DNA of 64,000 nt, taken from contig NZ_AOIV01000041.1 of NCBI RefSeq assembly GCF_000337095.1, positions 281,307 to 345,306 on the forward strand, read 5' to 3'. The position numbers and the translations under genes are program-made. The notes under the pieces are model-generated. The model was not told the origin of the DNA, did no database searches, and saw only the letters and a program-made list of their open reading frames with translations. Of the stretch, positions 1-8,477 are shown piece after piece. Positions within the stretch are counted from its first letter, which is position 1, and each line of letters begins with the position of its first letter. This DNA is from Halogeometricum pallidum JCM 14848 (lineage in GTDB: Archaea; Halobacteriota; Halobacteria; Halobacteriales; Haloferacaceae).

Positions 1-936
1 CCGCGCGGCGTCGCCGGCGGCGTCTCCTTCTCGCCCGACGGCGGCCGCTTCGCCGTCACCCTCACGCGGAGTTCCGACACGACGAACGTCTACGTCGTGG
101 ACGCGAAGAGGGGCGAAACCGAGCAGTGGACGCGCGCGGCCACCGCGGGCATCCCCCGCGACACGTTCGTCGAACCCGAACTCGTCCACTTCCCGACGTT
201 CGACGGCCGCGAGATTCCCGCGTTCTTCTCGCTGCCCGCGGCAGACCACGGCGACGGCGAGACGCCGGTCATCGTCGACATCCACGGCGGCCCCGAGTCC
301 CAGCGACGCCCGTCGTTCAACGCCGTCAAGCAGTACTTCCTCGCCAACGGCTACGCCGTCTTCGAACCGAACGTGCGGGGGTCCGCGGGCTACGGCAAGG
401 CGTACGGCCACCTCGACGACGTGGAAAAGCGCATGGACTCCGTCGCCGATATCGAGGCGGGCGTCGAGTGGTTGCACGACCACCCGGCGGTCGACCCCGA
501 CCGCATCGTCGCCATGGGCGGGTCCTACGGCGGATTCATGGTGCTCGCGGCGATGACGGAGTATCCGGACCTGTGGGCCGCCGGCGTCGACATCGTCGGC
601 ATCGCCAACTTCGTCACCTTCCTCGAGAACACCGGCGAGTGGCGGCGCGAACTCCGGGAGGCGGAGTACGGGTCGCTCGCCGAGGACCGGGAGTTCCTCG
701 AATCCATCTCGCCCATCAATAACGTCGAGAAGATACGCGCTCCCCTGTTCGTCCTCCACGGCGAGAACGATCCGCGCGTGCCCGTCGGCGAGGCGCACCA
801 AGTCGTCGAGAAGGCGGGCGAACACGTCCCCGTCCGCGAGCTCATCTTCGCCGACGAGGGGCACGGCTTTACCAAACGCGAGAACCGCATCGAAGCGTAC
901 GAGGCCATCGCCGAATTCCTGGACGAACACGTCTGA
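1..936 (+). CDS. S9 family (prolyl oligopeptidase-like) serine peptidase, 5'-truncated
   Basis: The reading frame is open from base 1, so the gene starts outside the window. The first visible residues (SFSPDGGRFAV, then a beta-strand pattern) look like the last blade of the N-terminal beta-propeller. An alpha/beta-hydrolase peptidase domain follows. Counting from the first in-frame Met at base 97, the nucleophile motif GGSYGG holds Ser143, and Asp225 (HGENDPRVP) and His256 (DEGHGF) complete the triad. These are the hallmarks of the dipeptidyl-peptidase/acylaminoacyl-peptidase (S9) family, which cleaves short peptides in the cytoplasm. The true substrate cannot be told from the sequence. The stop is at 934-936. 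Confidence 0.9.
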   Translation, partial: PRGVAGGVSFSPDGGRFAVTLTRSSDTTNVYVVDAKRGETEQWTRAATAGIPRDTFVEPELVHFPTFDGREIPAFFSLPAADHGDGETPVIVDIHGGPESQRRPSFNAVKQYFLANGYAVFEPNVRGSAGYGKAYGHLDDVEKRMDSVADIEAGVEWLHDHPAVDPDRIVAMGGSYGGFMVLAAMTEYPDLWAAGVDIVGIANFVTFLENTGEWRRELREAEYGSLAEDREFLESISPINNVEKIRAPLFVLHGENDPRVPVGEAHQVVEKAGEHVPVRELIFADEGHGFTKRENRIEAYEAIAEFLDEHV

Positions 937-1021
937 ATCTGGGATATTTGCCTCTACCCCGTCGGAGCTCCGTTACAAGTAGAGAAACCTATTAGTATCG
1001 ACGCGGAGAATCGACCACAAG

Positions 1022-2233
1022 ATGTCGCGGCGGGAACACGGGGGGCGTATATTAGTGGTATTGCCCGATTCACCGGCCGAGAGCGAGTACTCCGCGCTCG
1101 TCGAATCGTTCCGGGCGGCGCTCGGAGCGCAGGTCATCGTCCGACAGGGGCGGACGGCGACCGAGTACGTGTACGAACTGGGGCCGACCATCGACTGCGC
1201 CGTCTCGCTCTGCGACGACGACGAACTGGTCCGGTCGCTCGTGGACGCCGCCAACGGCGTCCCGGTCGTCGTGTACGGCGAGACGGAGGTTTCGGACGTC
1301 GAGGAAGTCGTCCATCCGACGAACGGTATCGAGTCGTTCACGCGGCGCGTCGCCTCGGTCGTCGAGGATGACCTCCGGGAGAGCGAACTCGTGGACGGTA
1401 ACAAAAAACTGACCGCGCTGAGCGTCCACGCCAGCGCCATCACCGGGTGCGAGTCGGTCTCGGAGGTGTGCGAGGAGACGCTCGCCGCCGCCATCGAAGC
1501 GCTCGCGTTCACGTTCTGTACGGTCGCGCTGGTCGAGGACGACCAAATCGTCCCGCGCGCGTCGACGCTCCCCCCGGAGGACCAAAACAGCTGTCACGTC
1601 AGCGAGGGCATCGCCGGGCGAACGTATCGGACGCGCGAGACGCAGGTCGTCGGCGACATCACCGCCGACGCGGACGCCCTCTTCTCTGCGACCCGAAAGT
1701 CGACGGTGAGCGTTCCGCTGGGGCCGTACGGTATCATTCAGGTCGTCTCCGACTCCCGCCGCGGCTTCGACGAACACGACGCCGAGTTCCTCGAAATCCT
1801 CGCGGGGTACACGACCGAGGCGCTGGCGCGACTGGACCGGGAGTCGGCGCTCAGAGCGGAACGGGACCGGCTCCACGCCTTCTTCGACAACCTCCCCGTA
1901 CCGGCCGTCTACGTCGAGGAGGAGACGCCGGACGGCCGCGTCCGCTGCGAGGTGAACCGCGCGTACGAGCAGACGTTCCAGCGGGGCCCGAACCGCTCGA
2001 ATCCCTCCGTCGAAGCGGCGTTTCCGAACGAGACCGAGCGACGACTGTTCGCCGATTACCTCTGGTCGGGCGACGCCGTCGCAGCGGAGGTCGACCGCGA
2101 GACGGTCGGAGGCGACCGGCAGACGCTGGAACTCACCATCGTTCCCGTGCCGAGTTCGGGCCCCACCGGTTCGGCGTACGGCGTCTACAACAGCGACAGG
2201 CCGCGGCTGTCGGCGCGGCACGAACTGTCCTAA
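1022..2233 (+). CDS. GAF-PAS sensor protein without an output domain
   Basis: This 403-residue protein has three parts. The N-terminal ~110 residues begin ILVVLPDSPAESE and look like a degenerate receiver-type alpha/beta domain. A GAF domain spans about residues 130-280 (FCTVALVED, GIAGRTYRT, then FLEILAGYTTEAL). A PAS-like domain begins HAFFDNLPVPAVYVEEE at about 283. I see no kinase H-box, ATPase or HTH domain, so it is a stand-alone sensor or a partner of other signalling proteins. A TATA-like element (cctattagt, about 989-997) lies roughly 27 bases before the ATG, which fits a leaderless transcript and supports this start. The ligand is unknown. Confidence 0.75.
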   Translation: MSRREHGGRILVVLPDSPAESEYSALVESFRAALGAQVIVRQGRTATEYVYELGPTIDCAVSLCDDDELVRSLVDAANGVPVVVYGETEVSDVEEVVHPTNGIESFTRRVASVVEDDLRESELVDGNKKLTALSVHASAITGCESVSEVCEETLAAAIEALAFTFCTVALVEDDQIVPRASTLPPEDQNSCHVSEGIAGRTYRTRETQVVGDITADADALFSATRKSTVSVPLGPYGIIQVVSDSRRGFDEHDAEFLEILAGYTTEALARLDRESALRAERDRLHAFFDNLPVPAVYVEEETPDGRVRCEVNRAYEQTFQRGPNRSNPSVEAAFPNETERRLFADYLWSGDAVAAEVDRETVGGDRQTLELTIVPVPSSGPTGSAYGVYNSDRPRLSARHELS

Positions 2234-2275
2234 ACGTCCGTTAGAGTCAAACGGTGCGCCGGCGAACTAACGCTC

Positions 2276-2707
2276 ATGAGCGCCGACGCGGAACGCGGTC
2301 AACAACAGCGAACCGTCCGTTGTCTCATCGCCAAGGTCGGACTGGACGGCCACGACAGGGGGGCGCACGTCATCGCGCGCGCCTTCCGGGACGCCGGGTT
2401 CGAGGTGGTCTACTCCGGCCTGCACCGCGCGCCGGAGGAGATAGTCCAGGCGGCCGTCCAGGAGGACGTCGACGTGTTGGGCATCTCCATCCTCTCGGGG
2501 GCGCACAACACCTTGGTCCCCAAGATAATCGACGGGCTGAAGGAGTACGACGCGTTCGAGGACACGCTCATCCTCGTCGGCGGCATCGTCCCCGACGAGG
2601 ACCGCCCGAAACTCAAGGAGATGGGCGTCTCCGAGGTGTTCGGCCCCGGCACGCCGATGAAGGAGACCATCGAGTTCGTCCGGAACAACGCGCCCCGCCG
2701 CGACTGA
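2276..2707 (+). CDS. Methylmalonyl-CoA mutase, small (cobalamin-binding) subunit
   Basis: This 143-residue protein is a stand-alone B12-binding domain. The DxHxxG motif (Asp24, His26, Gly29 in GLDGHDRG) supplies the lower axial His ligand to cobalamin. The later SGAHN and GGIVPDED segments match the SxL and GG motifs of the family. In archaea the mutase is split, and this subunit pairs with a separate catalytic subunit not present here. The complex interconverts (R)-methylmalonyl-CoA and succinyl-CoA. The stop codon overlaps the start of meaB by one base, so the two are translated together. The length and lack of a TIM barrel exclude a full-length mutase. Confidence 0.9.
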   Translation: MSADAERGQQQRTVRCLIAKVGLDGHDRGAHVIARAFRDAGFEVVYSGLHRAPEEIVQAAVQEDVDVLGISILSGAHNTLVPKIIDGLKEYDAFEDTLILVGGIVPDEDRPKLKEMGVSEVFGPGTPMKETIEFVRNNAPRRD

Positions 2708-3846
2708 TGAGTCACGCCGAAAACCGCGGCGAGGCGCGCGTCGACGCTCTCGTCTCGGACCTCCTCGACGGCAAGCACCGCGCCCTCGCGCGGGCCATCA
2801 CCAAGATAGAAAATCGGAGTCCGGGCTACCGGGAATTGGTCTCCCGCCTCCACGCGCACACCGGCGGCGCCGACGTCGTCGGCATCACGGGGAGTCCCGG
2901 CGCGGGCAAGTCGACGCTCGTGGACAAACTGGCGAAGGCCTATCGGGACGCGGGGTTCACCGTCGGCGTCATCGGCGTCGACCCCTCCTCGCCGTATACC
3001 GGCGGGGCCGTCCTCGGCGACCGCATCCGGATGGCCTCGAACGTCGGCGACATGGACGTGTTCTTCCGGTCGATGAGTGCCCGCGGCCAACTCGGCGGCC
3101 TCTCGACGGCCACCTCGGACGCGGTGAAGGCGCTCGACGCGTTCGGCAAGGACAAGATACTCGTCGAGACCGTGGGCGCCGGGCAGAGCGAGGTGGACGT
3201 CGTCCGCACCGCCGACACCGTCACCGTCCTCGTCCAACCGGGCAGCGGCGACGACGTGCAGATGCTGAAGGCGGGCATCCTCGAAATCGGCGACGTGTTC
3301 GTCGTCAACAAAGCCGACATGGACGGCGTGAACCGCACCGTCGCCGAGTTAGAGGAGATGATACATCTCCGGGACAACCCCGGCGCGACCCTCGACTCGG
3401 GTCACCACGGCGTCGACGCGGGCCTGCCGAAGGGCGTCTCCGAACACGACGGAACGCACGGGGACACACATGGCGGGGGCGCGCGCGACGAGGGGGCGGA
3501 CGGGTCCGAGGACGCCGACGACGGGTGGGAACCCGCCGTCGTGGAGACGGTGGCGACCACCGGCGACGGCGTCGAGGAACTCGTGGAGACGCTGGCCGCC
3601 CACGCCGACTACCTCGCCGAGTCGGGCATGCGCGAACGGAAGGCCCGCTCCCGGTACGCCGAGGAGATTCGGCAACTACTCCGCAACGACGCGAACGCGC
3701 TGCTGAAGGAGGAACTCGACCGGCGCGGCGGCGCGGAGGCGTTGGCCGAGGCGGTCGCCGACCGCGAGACGGACCCGTACGCCGTCGCCGACGAGGTGTT
3801 CGAACCGCTCCGCGAGTGCGTCGAGGCGCGCCGCGGGGAGGAGTGA
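2707..3846 (+). CDS. meaB: MeaB-type G3E GTPase, methylmalonyl-CoA mutase chaperone
   Basis: This 379-residue P-loop GTPase protects and reloads methylmalonyl-CoA mutase with cobalamin (the ArgK/MeaB family, formerly called an arginine/ornithine transport kinase). Walker A is GSPGAGKST at about residues 62-70, the Mg motif follows in VIGVDPSSPY, the switch segment is ETVGAGQSEVDV, and the base-recognition motif is VNKAD. I chose the ATG at 2707 because it overlaps the stop of the mutase small subunit and leaves a normal N-terminus. A longer in-frame extension back to 2254 would only read through the mutase subunit gene out of frame. An unusual His/Asp/Gly-rich insert of about 50 residues sits near 222-275, before the last G-domain strand. 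Confidence 0.92.
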   Translation: MSHAENRGEARVDALVSDLLDGKHRALARAITKIENRSPGYRELVSRLHAHTGGADVVGITGSPGAGKSTLVDKLAKAYRDAGFTVGVIGVDPSSPYTGGAVLGDRIRMASNVGDMDVFFRSMSARGQLGGLSTATSDAVKALDAFGKDKILVETVGAGQSEVDVVRTADTVTVLVQPGSGDDVQMLKAGILEIGDVFVVNKADMDGVNRTVAELEEMIHLRDNPGATLDSGHHGVDAGLPKGVSEHDGTHGDTHGGGARDEGADGSEDADDGWEPAVVETVATTGDGVEELVETLAAHADYLAESGMRERKARSRYAEEIRQLLRNDANALLKEELDRRGGAEALAEAVADRETDPYAVADEVFEPLRECVEARRGEE

Positions 3847-3891
3847 GCATCTCCCAGTAGGCTATAATATCGTCGCCCTCTTTCTCCCCGT

Positions 3892-4815
3892 ATGAAACTC
3901 CGAACGATAGCCGGCGGAGTCGTCGCCGGCGTCGCCGGCGTCGCCGCCGCGAACGCCGTCCTCTCGCGCCGCGCGCCGCCCCTCGAACCGGCCCTGTCGG
4001 GCGAACAGCACACCTACCGCTGGCGCGGCATCGACGTCCGTTACGCCGAGGCGGGCGACGAGGACGCCCCGACGCTCGTTCTCCTGCACGGCGTCAACGC
4101 CGCCGCCTCGAACGGCGAGTTCCGCGAGGTGTTCGACGAACTGGCCGAGGACTACCACGTCGTCGCGCCCGACCTGCCGGGGTTCGGCACCTCCGACCGG
4201 CCGCAACTGCGCTACTCGGCGTCCCTCTACGAGGACTTCGTCGGTGAGTTCGTCTCGGAGTACGACGACCCCGCCGTCGTCGCCTCCTCGCTCACCGCCT
4301 CGTACCTCGTCGGCGCCGACCCCGACGTCTCGCGGATGATACTCGTCTGCCCCACCGAACGCGGGGGTCCCGACCCGATGCAGTGGCTCCGCGAACTGAT
4401 CCGCACACCCCTCGTCGGCGAGGCCGTCTTCAACCTCCTCGGGTCGAAGCCGTCCATCCGCTACTTCAACGCCGACCACGGCTACGCGGACCCCTCGCGC
4501 GTCTCCGAGGAGTGGATGGACTACGAGTGGCGCACCGCCCACCAGAAGAACGCGCGGTTCGCGCCGGCGTCGTTCATCAGCGGCTACCTCAACTCCGGGG
4601 TGGACCTCGAGTCCGCGCTGGCGGAGGCGAATGCGCCCGTAACGCTCGTCTGGGGGAGAGAGTCCGACATCACGCCGCTGAAGGACGGCCGCGAACTCGC
4701 GGAGGCGGCCGACTGCAAACTCGTCGTCTTCGACGACGCGAAACTCCTGCCGCACGTGGAGTTCCCCGAGCAGTTCCTCTCGACCGTCCGGGAGGAGATG
4801 GGCGGGTCGACGTAG
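3892..4815 (+). CDS. Alpha/beta-fold hydrolase with N-terminal hydrophobic segment
   Basis: This 307-residue protein starts with a hydrophobic stretch (GGVVAGVAGVAAANAVL), which suggests a membrane anchor. The hydrolase core follows. LLHGVN forms the oxyanion region, and PDLPGFGTSDRP is the typical strand-4 motif. The nucleophile elbow reads ASSLT, with probable Ser133 and small residues in place of the usual two glycines. The Asp lies in WGRESDITP and the His in LLPHVEFP near the C-terminus. This is closest to the haloalkane dehalogenase/epoxide hydrolase-like group of lipases and esterases. The substrate is unknown. It may be its own transcription unit, as the ATG follows an AT-rich patch (gctataatat) about 25-30 bases upstream. 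Confidence 0.8.
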   Translation: MKLRTIAGGVVAGVAGVAAANAVLSRRAPPLEPALSGEQHTYRWRGIDVRYAEAGDEDAPTLVLLHGVNAAASNGEFREVFDELAEDYHVVAPDLPGFGTSDRPQLRYSASLYEDFVGEFVSEYDDPAVVASSLTASYLVGADPDVSRMILVCPTERGGPDPMQWLRELIRTPLVGEAVFNLLGSKPSIRYFNADHGYADPSRVSEEWMDYEWRTAHQKNARFAPASFISGYLNSGVDLESALAEANAPVTLVWGRESDITPLKDGRELAEAADCKLVVFDDAKLLPHVEFPEQFLSTVREEMGGST

Positions 4816-4823
4816 GCGCCTCG

Positions 4824-5222
4824 TTACTCCCCCCGGCGGCCCGCGCCGGACAACCACGCCCCGAGTGCGAGCAGGGCGGTTCCGAGCAGAACCCACCCGG
4901 AGAGTCTCGCGACCGTACCGGCCAGCGGTTCCGTGCTCCCCCCGGCGACCGTCGAGTACACCTGGAGCAGAAACAGCGAAAGCAAGAGGAGACCCGTCCC
5001 CGCGGCGCCGGCCGCCAGCGTCGCTCGGGCCGTCGGCCGCGCGTAGAGGTACGCGGCTAACCCCGCGGCGAGAACCAGCGGCAGCACTCCCAGGTTCGCC
5101 GCCAGTTCGACCGCGAGCAAGAACAGGAGCGGAACGCCGAGGGCAACCAGCACGCGACGGCGTTCGCTGGCGGCGACGAACCCGACGAGGGGATTCGCCG
5201 CGGTCCGGGGTTGAGAACTCAT
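4824..5222 (-). CDS. Small integral membrane protein, unknown function
   Basis: This 132-residue protein has four or five predicted membrane segments. They include VLVALGVPLLFLLAVELAA, VLPLVLAAGLAAYLYA, an Ala/Gly/Leu-rich helix, and GWVLLGTALLALGAWL near the C-terminus. No catalytic motif is visible. The start chosen is the ATG at 5222 (MSSQPRTAAN). A much longer in-frame extension is possible but would be soluble, Arg-rich and overlap the DUF35 gene, so it is unlikely. It converges with the hydrolase gene at 4815, eight bases away. Confidence 0.65.
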   Translation of the reverse strand: MSSQPRTAANPLVGFVAASERRRVLVALGVPLLFLLAVELAANLGVLPLVLAAGLAAYLYARPTARATLAAGAAGTGLLLLSLFLLQVYSTVAGGSTEPLAGTVARLSGWVLLGTALLALGAWLSGAGRRGE

Positions 5223-5356
5223 GCCGACTAACGGACCTCGACCGTCAAATGTGCTCGCACCGGCCGTCCGAGGCGGGCGTCGGTCGGTCGGTCGCGCGCC
5301 GTTCGCGTCGTCGGGAACTCGCGTCACCGCTCGGTTTCGGGTCCCGCCCCGACCGC

Positions 5357-5731
5357 TCACCGCGGGCGGAACACGACCGTCGCGTCGCCGGTGTCGGGGT
5401 TCTCCGCCGTCTCGACGCCGACGGTATCGCCGACGTCCACGCCTTCCGCCGTCGCGTCGCGCAGGACGCCCGTCAGGCGCACGGCGCCGAACGAGGCGAT
5501 GGCCGTGACGTACGGCGTCTGCCCCGCGAAGTCCGGACCGGCGACGTGTACCTCCGTGTACGTCTCGACGGTTCCCTCGGCGGGGAGCGGCGTCTCCGTC
5601 AACTCGGTCGCACCGCAGTGCGGGCAGGTCCGCCGCGGCGGGAGCGACCCGTGTCCGTCCGGACATTCGAGGTAGAACGCCTCGTCGGTGCCGAGCGCTT
5701 CCACCCACTCGTCGTAGCCGTGGTCCGTCAT
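5357..5731 (-). CDS. DUF35-type OB-fold / zinc-ribbon acyl-CoA-binding protein
   Basis: This 124-residue protein has an N-terminal helix, then a rubredoxin-like zinc ribbon (Cys in YLECPDGHG, then TCPHCGA) and a C-terminal OB-fold (VETYTEVHVAG, then GDTVGVE). The first Cys is spaced differently from a standard CxxC knuckle, so the metal site may be incomplete. DUF35 proteins bind thiolases and channel acyl-CoA intermediates. In archaea one joins acetoacetyl-CoA thiolase with HMG-CoA synthase. Its ATG overlaps the thiolase stop by four bases, which strongly suggests the two gene products act together. Confidence 0.9.
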   Translation of the reverse strand: MTDHGYDEWVEALGTDEAFYLECPDGHGSLPPRRTCPHCGATELTETPLPAEGTVETYTEVHVAGPDFAGQTPYVTAIASFGAVRLTGVLRDATAEGVDVGDTVGVETAENPDTGDATVVFRPR

Positions 5732-6894
5732 CGGTCCACCTCCAGCACGTGGACGACGGCGCTGGCGACGGTGCCGCCCGCGTTGTGCGTGACGCCGACG
5801 CGCGGGTCCGAGAGGGCGTCGCTGTTGACGTGGTCGCCGCGGAGCAGTTTCGCCATCTCGACTATCTGCGCCCCGCCGGTGGCGCCGACGGGGTGGCCCT
5901 TCGCCTTCAGGCCGCCCGAGAGGTTGACGGGGAGTTCGCCGTCGCGTGTCGTTCGGCCCTCGCGCGCCGCCGAGACGCCCTCGCCGTGTTCGAACAGGCC
6001 GAGCGATTCGACCGCCAGCACCTCGGCGATGGTGAAGCAGTCGTGCACCTCGGCCACGTCGACGTCGTCGGGGCCGACGCCGGCGTCGTCGTAGGCCGCC
6101 TCGGCCGCCTCCGTCGCCGCGGGCGTCCGCGAGAACGCCTCGCGGTCCTGCAGGGCGAGGTTGTCGCCGCCCTGCCCGCTCCCGGCGATTCTGACGGGCG
6201 CGTCGAGTCCGTGCTCCTCGGCGTAGTCGTCGCTGACGAGGACGACGGCGCTCGCGCCGTCGGTGATGGGGCAGGCGTCGAACAGGTGAAGCGGGGTCGC
6301 CACGGGCGGACTGTCCATCGCCTCCTCGACGGTCACCTCCCGGCGGTACTGCGCGAACTCGTTTGGCACGGCGTTGGCGTGATTCTTCACCGCGATGTGG
6401 GCCAAATCCTCGCGGGACCCGCCGTACTCCTCGAAGTACGCGCGGGCCATCAGGGCGTACGCGCCGGGGAAGGTCATCCCGGCGCGCACCTCGAACAGTT
6501 CGTCGGCGGCGATGGCCAGCGACTCCGTCACCTCTGTCGTCGGGAGGTTCGTCATGCGCTCCATCCCGCCCGCGAGGAGCACGTCGTGCTCTCCCGCGCG
6601 AATGGCCTGCACGGCGTGTCTGACGGCCACCCCGGCGGAGGCGCACGCCGACTCGTGGCGCGTCGCGGGGCAGTCGAGGCCGGCGGCCTCGGCCATCAGC
6701 GGTCCCTGGTGTCCCTGTCGCTCGGCGAGGGCGCCCATGAAGTTGCCGTAGTGGAGTCCCTCGAACGCCTCGCGGGCGACGCCGGCGTCCTCGCGGGCCG
6801 CAAGCGCGGCCTCCGCGAACAGGTCCCGTCCCGTCCGCTCCGGTTGCCGCCCGAACGGCGTGAGACCGACTCCGGCGATTCGAACGTCGTTCAT
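5728..6894 (-). CDS. Thiolase-family acyl-CoA acetyltransferase
   Basis: This 388-residue thiolase belongs to the archaeal/SCP2-like branch. The nucleophile is Cys84 in ESACASAG. The C-terminal catalytic motifs are GGLKAKGHPVGATG and HNAGGT, the second carrying a His in place of the CxG Cys-Gly typical of biosynthetic thiolases. It would condense or cleave short acyl-CoA units. The DUF35 gene follows with an ATGA overlap, as in archaeal mevalonate and beta-oxidation gene pairs. No HMG-CoA synthase is adjacent, so I cannot assign it to mevalonate synthesis rather than fatty-acid degradation. Confidence 0.9.
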   Translation of the reverse strand: MNDVRIAGVGLTPFGRQPERTGRDLFAEAALAAREDAGVAREAFEGLHYGNFMGALAERQGHQGPLMAEAAGLDCPATRHESACASAGVAVRHAVQAIRAGEHDVLLAGGMERMTNLPTTEVTESLAIAADELFEVRAGMTFPGAYALMARAYFEEYGGSREDLAHIAVKNHANAVPNEFAQYRREVTVEEAMDSPPVATPLHLFDACPITDGASAVVLVSDDYAEEHGLDAPVRIAGSGQGGDNLALQDREAFSRTPAATEAAEAAYDDAGVGPDDVDVAEVHDCFTIAEVLAVESLGLFEHGEGVSAAREGRTTRDGELPVNLSGGLKAKGHPVGATGGAQIVEMAKLLRGDHVNSDALSDPRVGVTHNAGGTVASAVVHVLEVDR

Positions 6895-7060
6895 GCACGA
6901 ACGTAGGTGACAAACGACCTATGAACCTGCCGGACGCGGCGACCCGTCGCGTCGGGTCGCGGGCCGTGCGAGCGACCCGCGCCGTCGGCGCTCCGTCCGG
7001 GAACCGGCCGTCGACGCGGGGCACCCAAACGATTAGTTTCCCCTCGGTGGACGTGCGCAC

Positions 7061-8368
7061 ATGACAACGTGGATCGGCGAGACGTTCACCAGCGACTTCG
7101 GCTGGGACCTCCTCGAATCGCTCGTGGACGTCGGCGACCGGATGGCCGGGTCGCCCGGCGAACGCGAGGCGATGGAACTGACGCGCGGGGCCTTCGAGGC
7201 GGCCGGCGCGCGCGACGCGAGAATCGACACGTTCGACATCCAGGGGTGGGAGCGCGGCGACAGCGCCGTCCGCGTCGACGGGACGACGCAGGACTGTATC
7301 GCCCTGCCGCGCAGTCCGTCGGCGACGGCGACGGGCGAGTTCGTCGACCTCGGCTACGGCCTCCCGGAGGATTTCGACGACGACCTCTCGGGGACGGTCG
7401 TGATGGTCTCTTCGACCGTTCCCGACTACTACGAGCGGTTCATCCACCGCCGCGAGAAGTACTACCACGCCGTCGAGGCGGGCGCGGAGGCGTTCGTCTT
7501 CGCCAACCACGTCGAGGGCTGTCTCCCCCCGACGGGGAGCGTCGGCACCGAGGAGGCGCCCGTCGGGGAGATTCCCGCCGTCGGCGTCAGCAAGGAGGTG
7601 GGCGCCCGCCTCGTCCGGCGCTTCGAGGGCGAGGAGACGACCGTCGAGGTGAACTGCGAGACGCCGGACGCCGAGAGCGGCAACGTCCACGCCGAACTCG
7701 GTCCCGACACCGAGGAGGAACTGCTCGTCACCGGCCACCTCGACGCGCACGACATCGCCGAGGGGGCGTGGGACAACGGATCCGGTACCGCGATGGCGGC
7801 CGAACTCGCGCGAATCCTCGCCAACCGGGAGGACGAACTCGACACGCGCGTCCGCTTCGTCGTCTTCGGCGCCGAGGAGGTCGGACTCGTCGGGTCGACC
7901 CACGAGTCCGAGCGGTTGGGCGACGACAGGGCGAACGTGCGTGCCGTCGTGAACCACGACGGCGTCGTCTTCGGTCGGACCCTGAAGTTCGACACGCACG
8001 GCTTCGAGGAGCTCGAAGCGGCCGCCAAGGCCGTCGGCGACCGGTTCGACCACCCGGTGTCGACGAACCCCGAACTCGTGCCGCACAGCGACCACTGGCC
8101 GTTCACCCGGTGGGGCGTGCCGGGCTACATGGTCTCCTGTGAGACGCAGGGTCGCGGCCGCGGGTGGGGCCACACGTTCGCCGACACCCTCGACAAACTG
8201 GAGGTGCGCAACCTCCGCGAGCAGGCGGTGCTCCTGGCCGACCTCGTCGTGAACCTCGCCGACGAGGGGACCGAGATACCGCACAAAGCGGAGTCGGAGA
8301 TGGCCGACCGGCTCGAAGACGAGGACCTCGCGGCGGGGATGCGAATTACGGGTGACTGGCCGTACTGA
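7061..8368 (+). CDS. M28 family zinc aminopeptidase
   Basis: This 435-residue protein is a co-catalytic metallopeptidase. Metal ligands are visible as His226 and Asp228 (GHLDAHD), the bridging Asp238 (GAWDNGSGT), the general-base/ligand pair Glu-Glu in GAEEVGLVGS, and the late His in HSDHWPF. The inserted PA-like segment (about 100-200) precedes the metal core. No signal peptide is visible, so it is probably cytoplasmic. It would remove N-terminal residues from peptides. The ATG follows a TATA-like attagttt by about 27 bases (leaderless-type promoter). It is the only gene in its transcription unit. Confidence 0.9.
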   Translation: MTTWIGETFTSDFGWDLLESLVDVGDRMAGSPGEREAMELTRGAFEAAGARDARIDTFDIQGWERGDSAVRVDGTTQDCIALPRSPSATATGEFVDLGYGLPEDFDDDLSGTVVMVSSTVPDYYERFIHRREKYYHAVEAGAEAFVFANHVEGCLPPTGSVGTEEAPVGEIPAVGVSKEVGARLVRRFEGEETTVEVNCETPDAESGNVHAELGPDTEEELLVTGHLDAHDIAEGAWDNGSGTAMAAELARILANREDELDTRVRFVVFGAEEVGLVGSTHESERLGDDRANVRAVVNHDGVVFGRTLKFDTHGFEELEAAAKAVGDRFDHPVSTNPELVPHSDHWPFTRWGVPGYMVSCETQGRGRGWGHTFADTLDKLEVRNLREQAVLLADLVVNLADEGTEIPHKAESEMADRLEDEDLAAGMRITGDWPY

Positions 8369-8441
8369 GACGACCCCGCCGACGGCGGCCGAGAGCGTCG
8401 AACCGCCGGGTCTTTTACCGCGCCGACTGTACCCGAACACG

Positions 8442-8477
8442 ATGTCTCGAAGAGGCGCGCCGGAGGTCGGAGCGTGA
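8442..8477 (+). other. Putative 11-codon leader ORF overlapping the NAD-kinase-like gene
   Basis: An ATG lies about 27 bases downstream of the TATA-like TTTTA at 8413-8417, where a leaderless transcript would begin. It opens MSRRGAPEVGA and stops at 8475-8477, overlapping the GTG start of the next gene (GTGA at 8474-8477). If transcribed as predicted, ribosomes would first read this peptide and could restart at the GTG. It is inferred from position only, and chance cannot be excluded. Confidence 0.3.
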
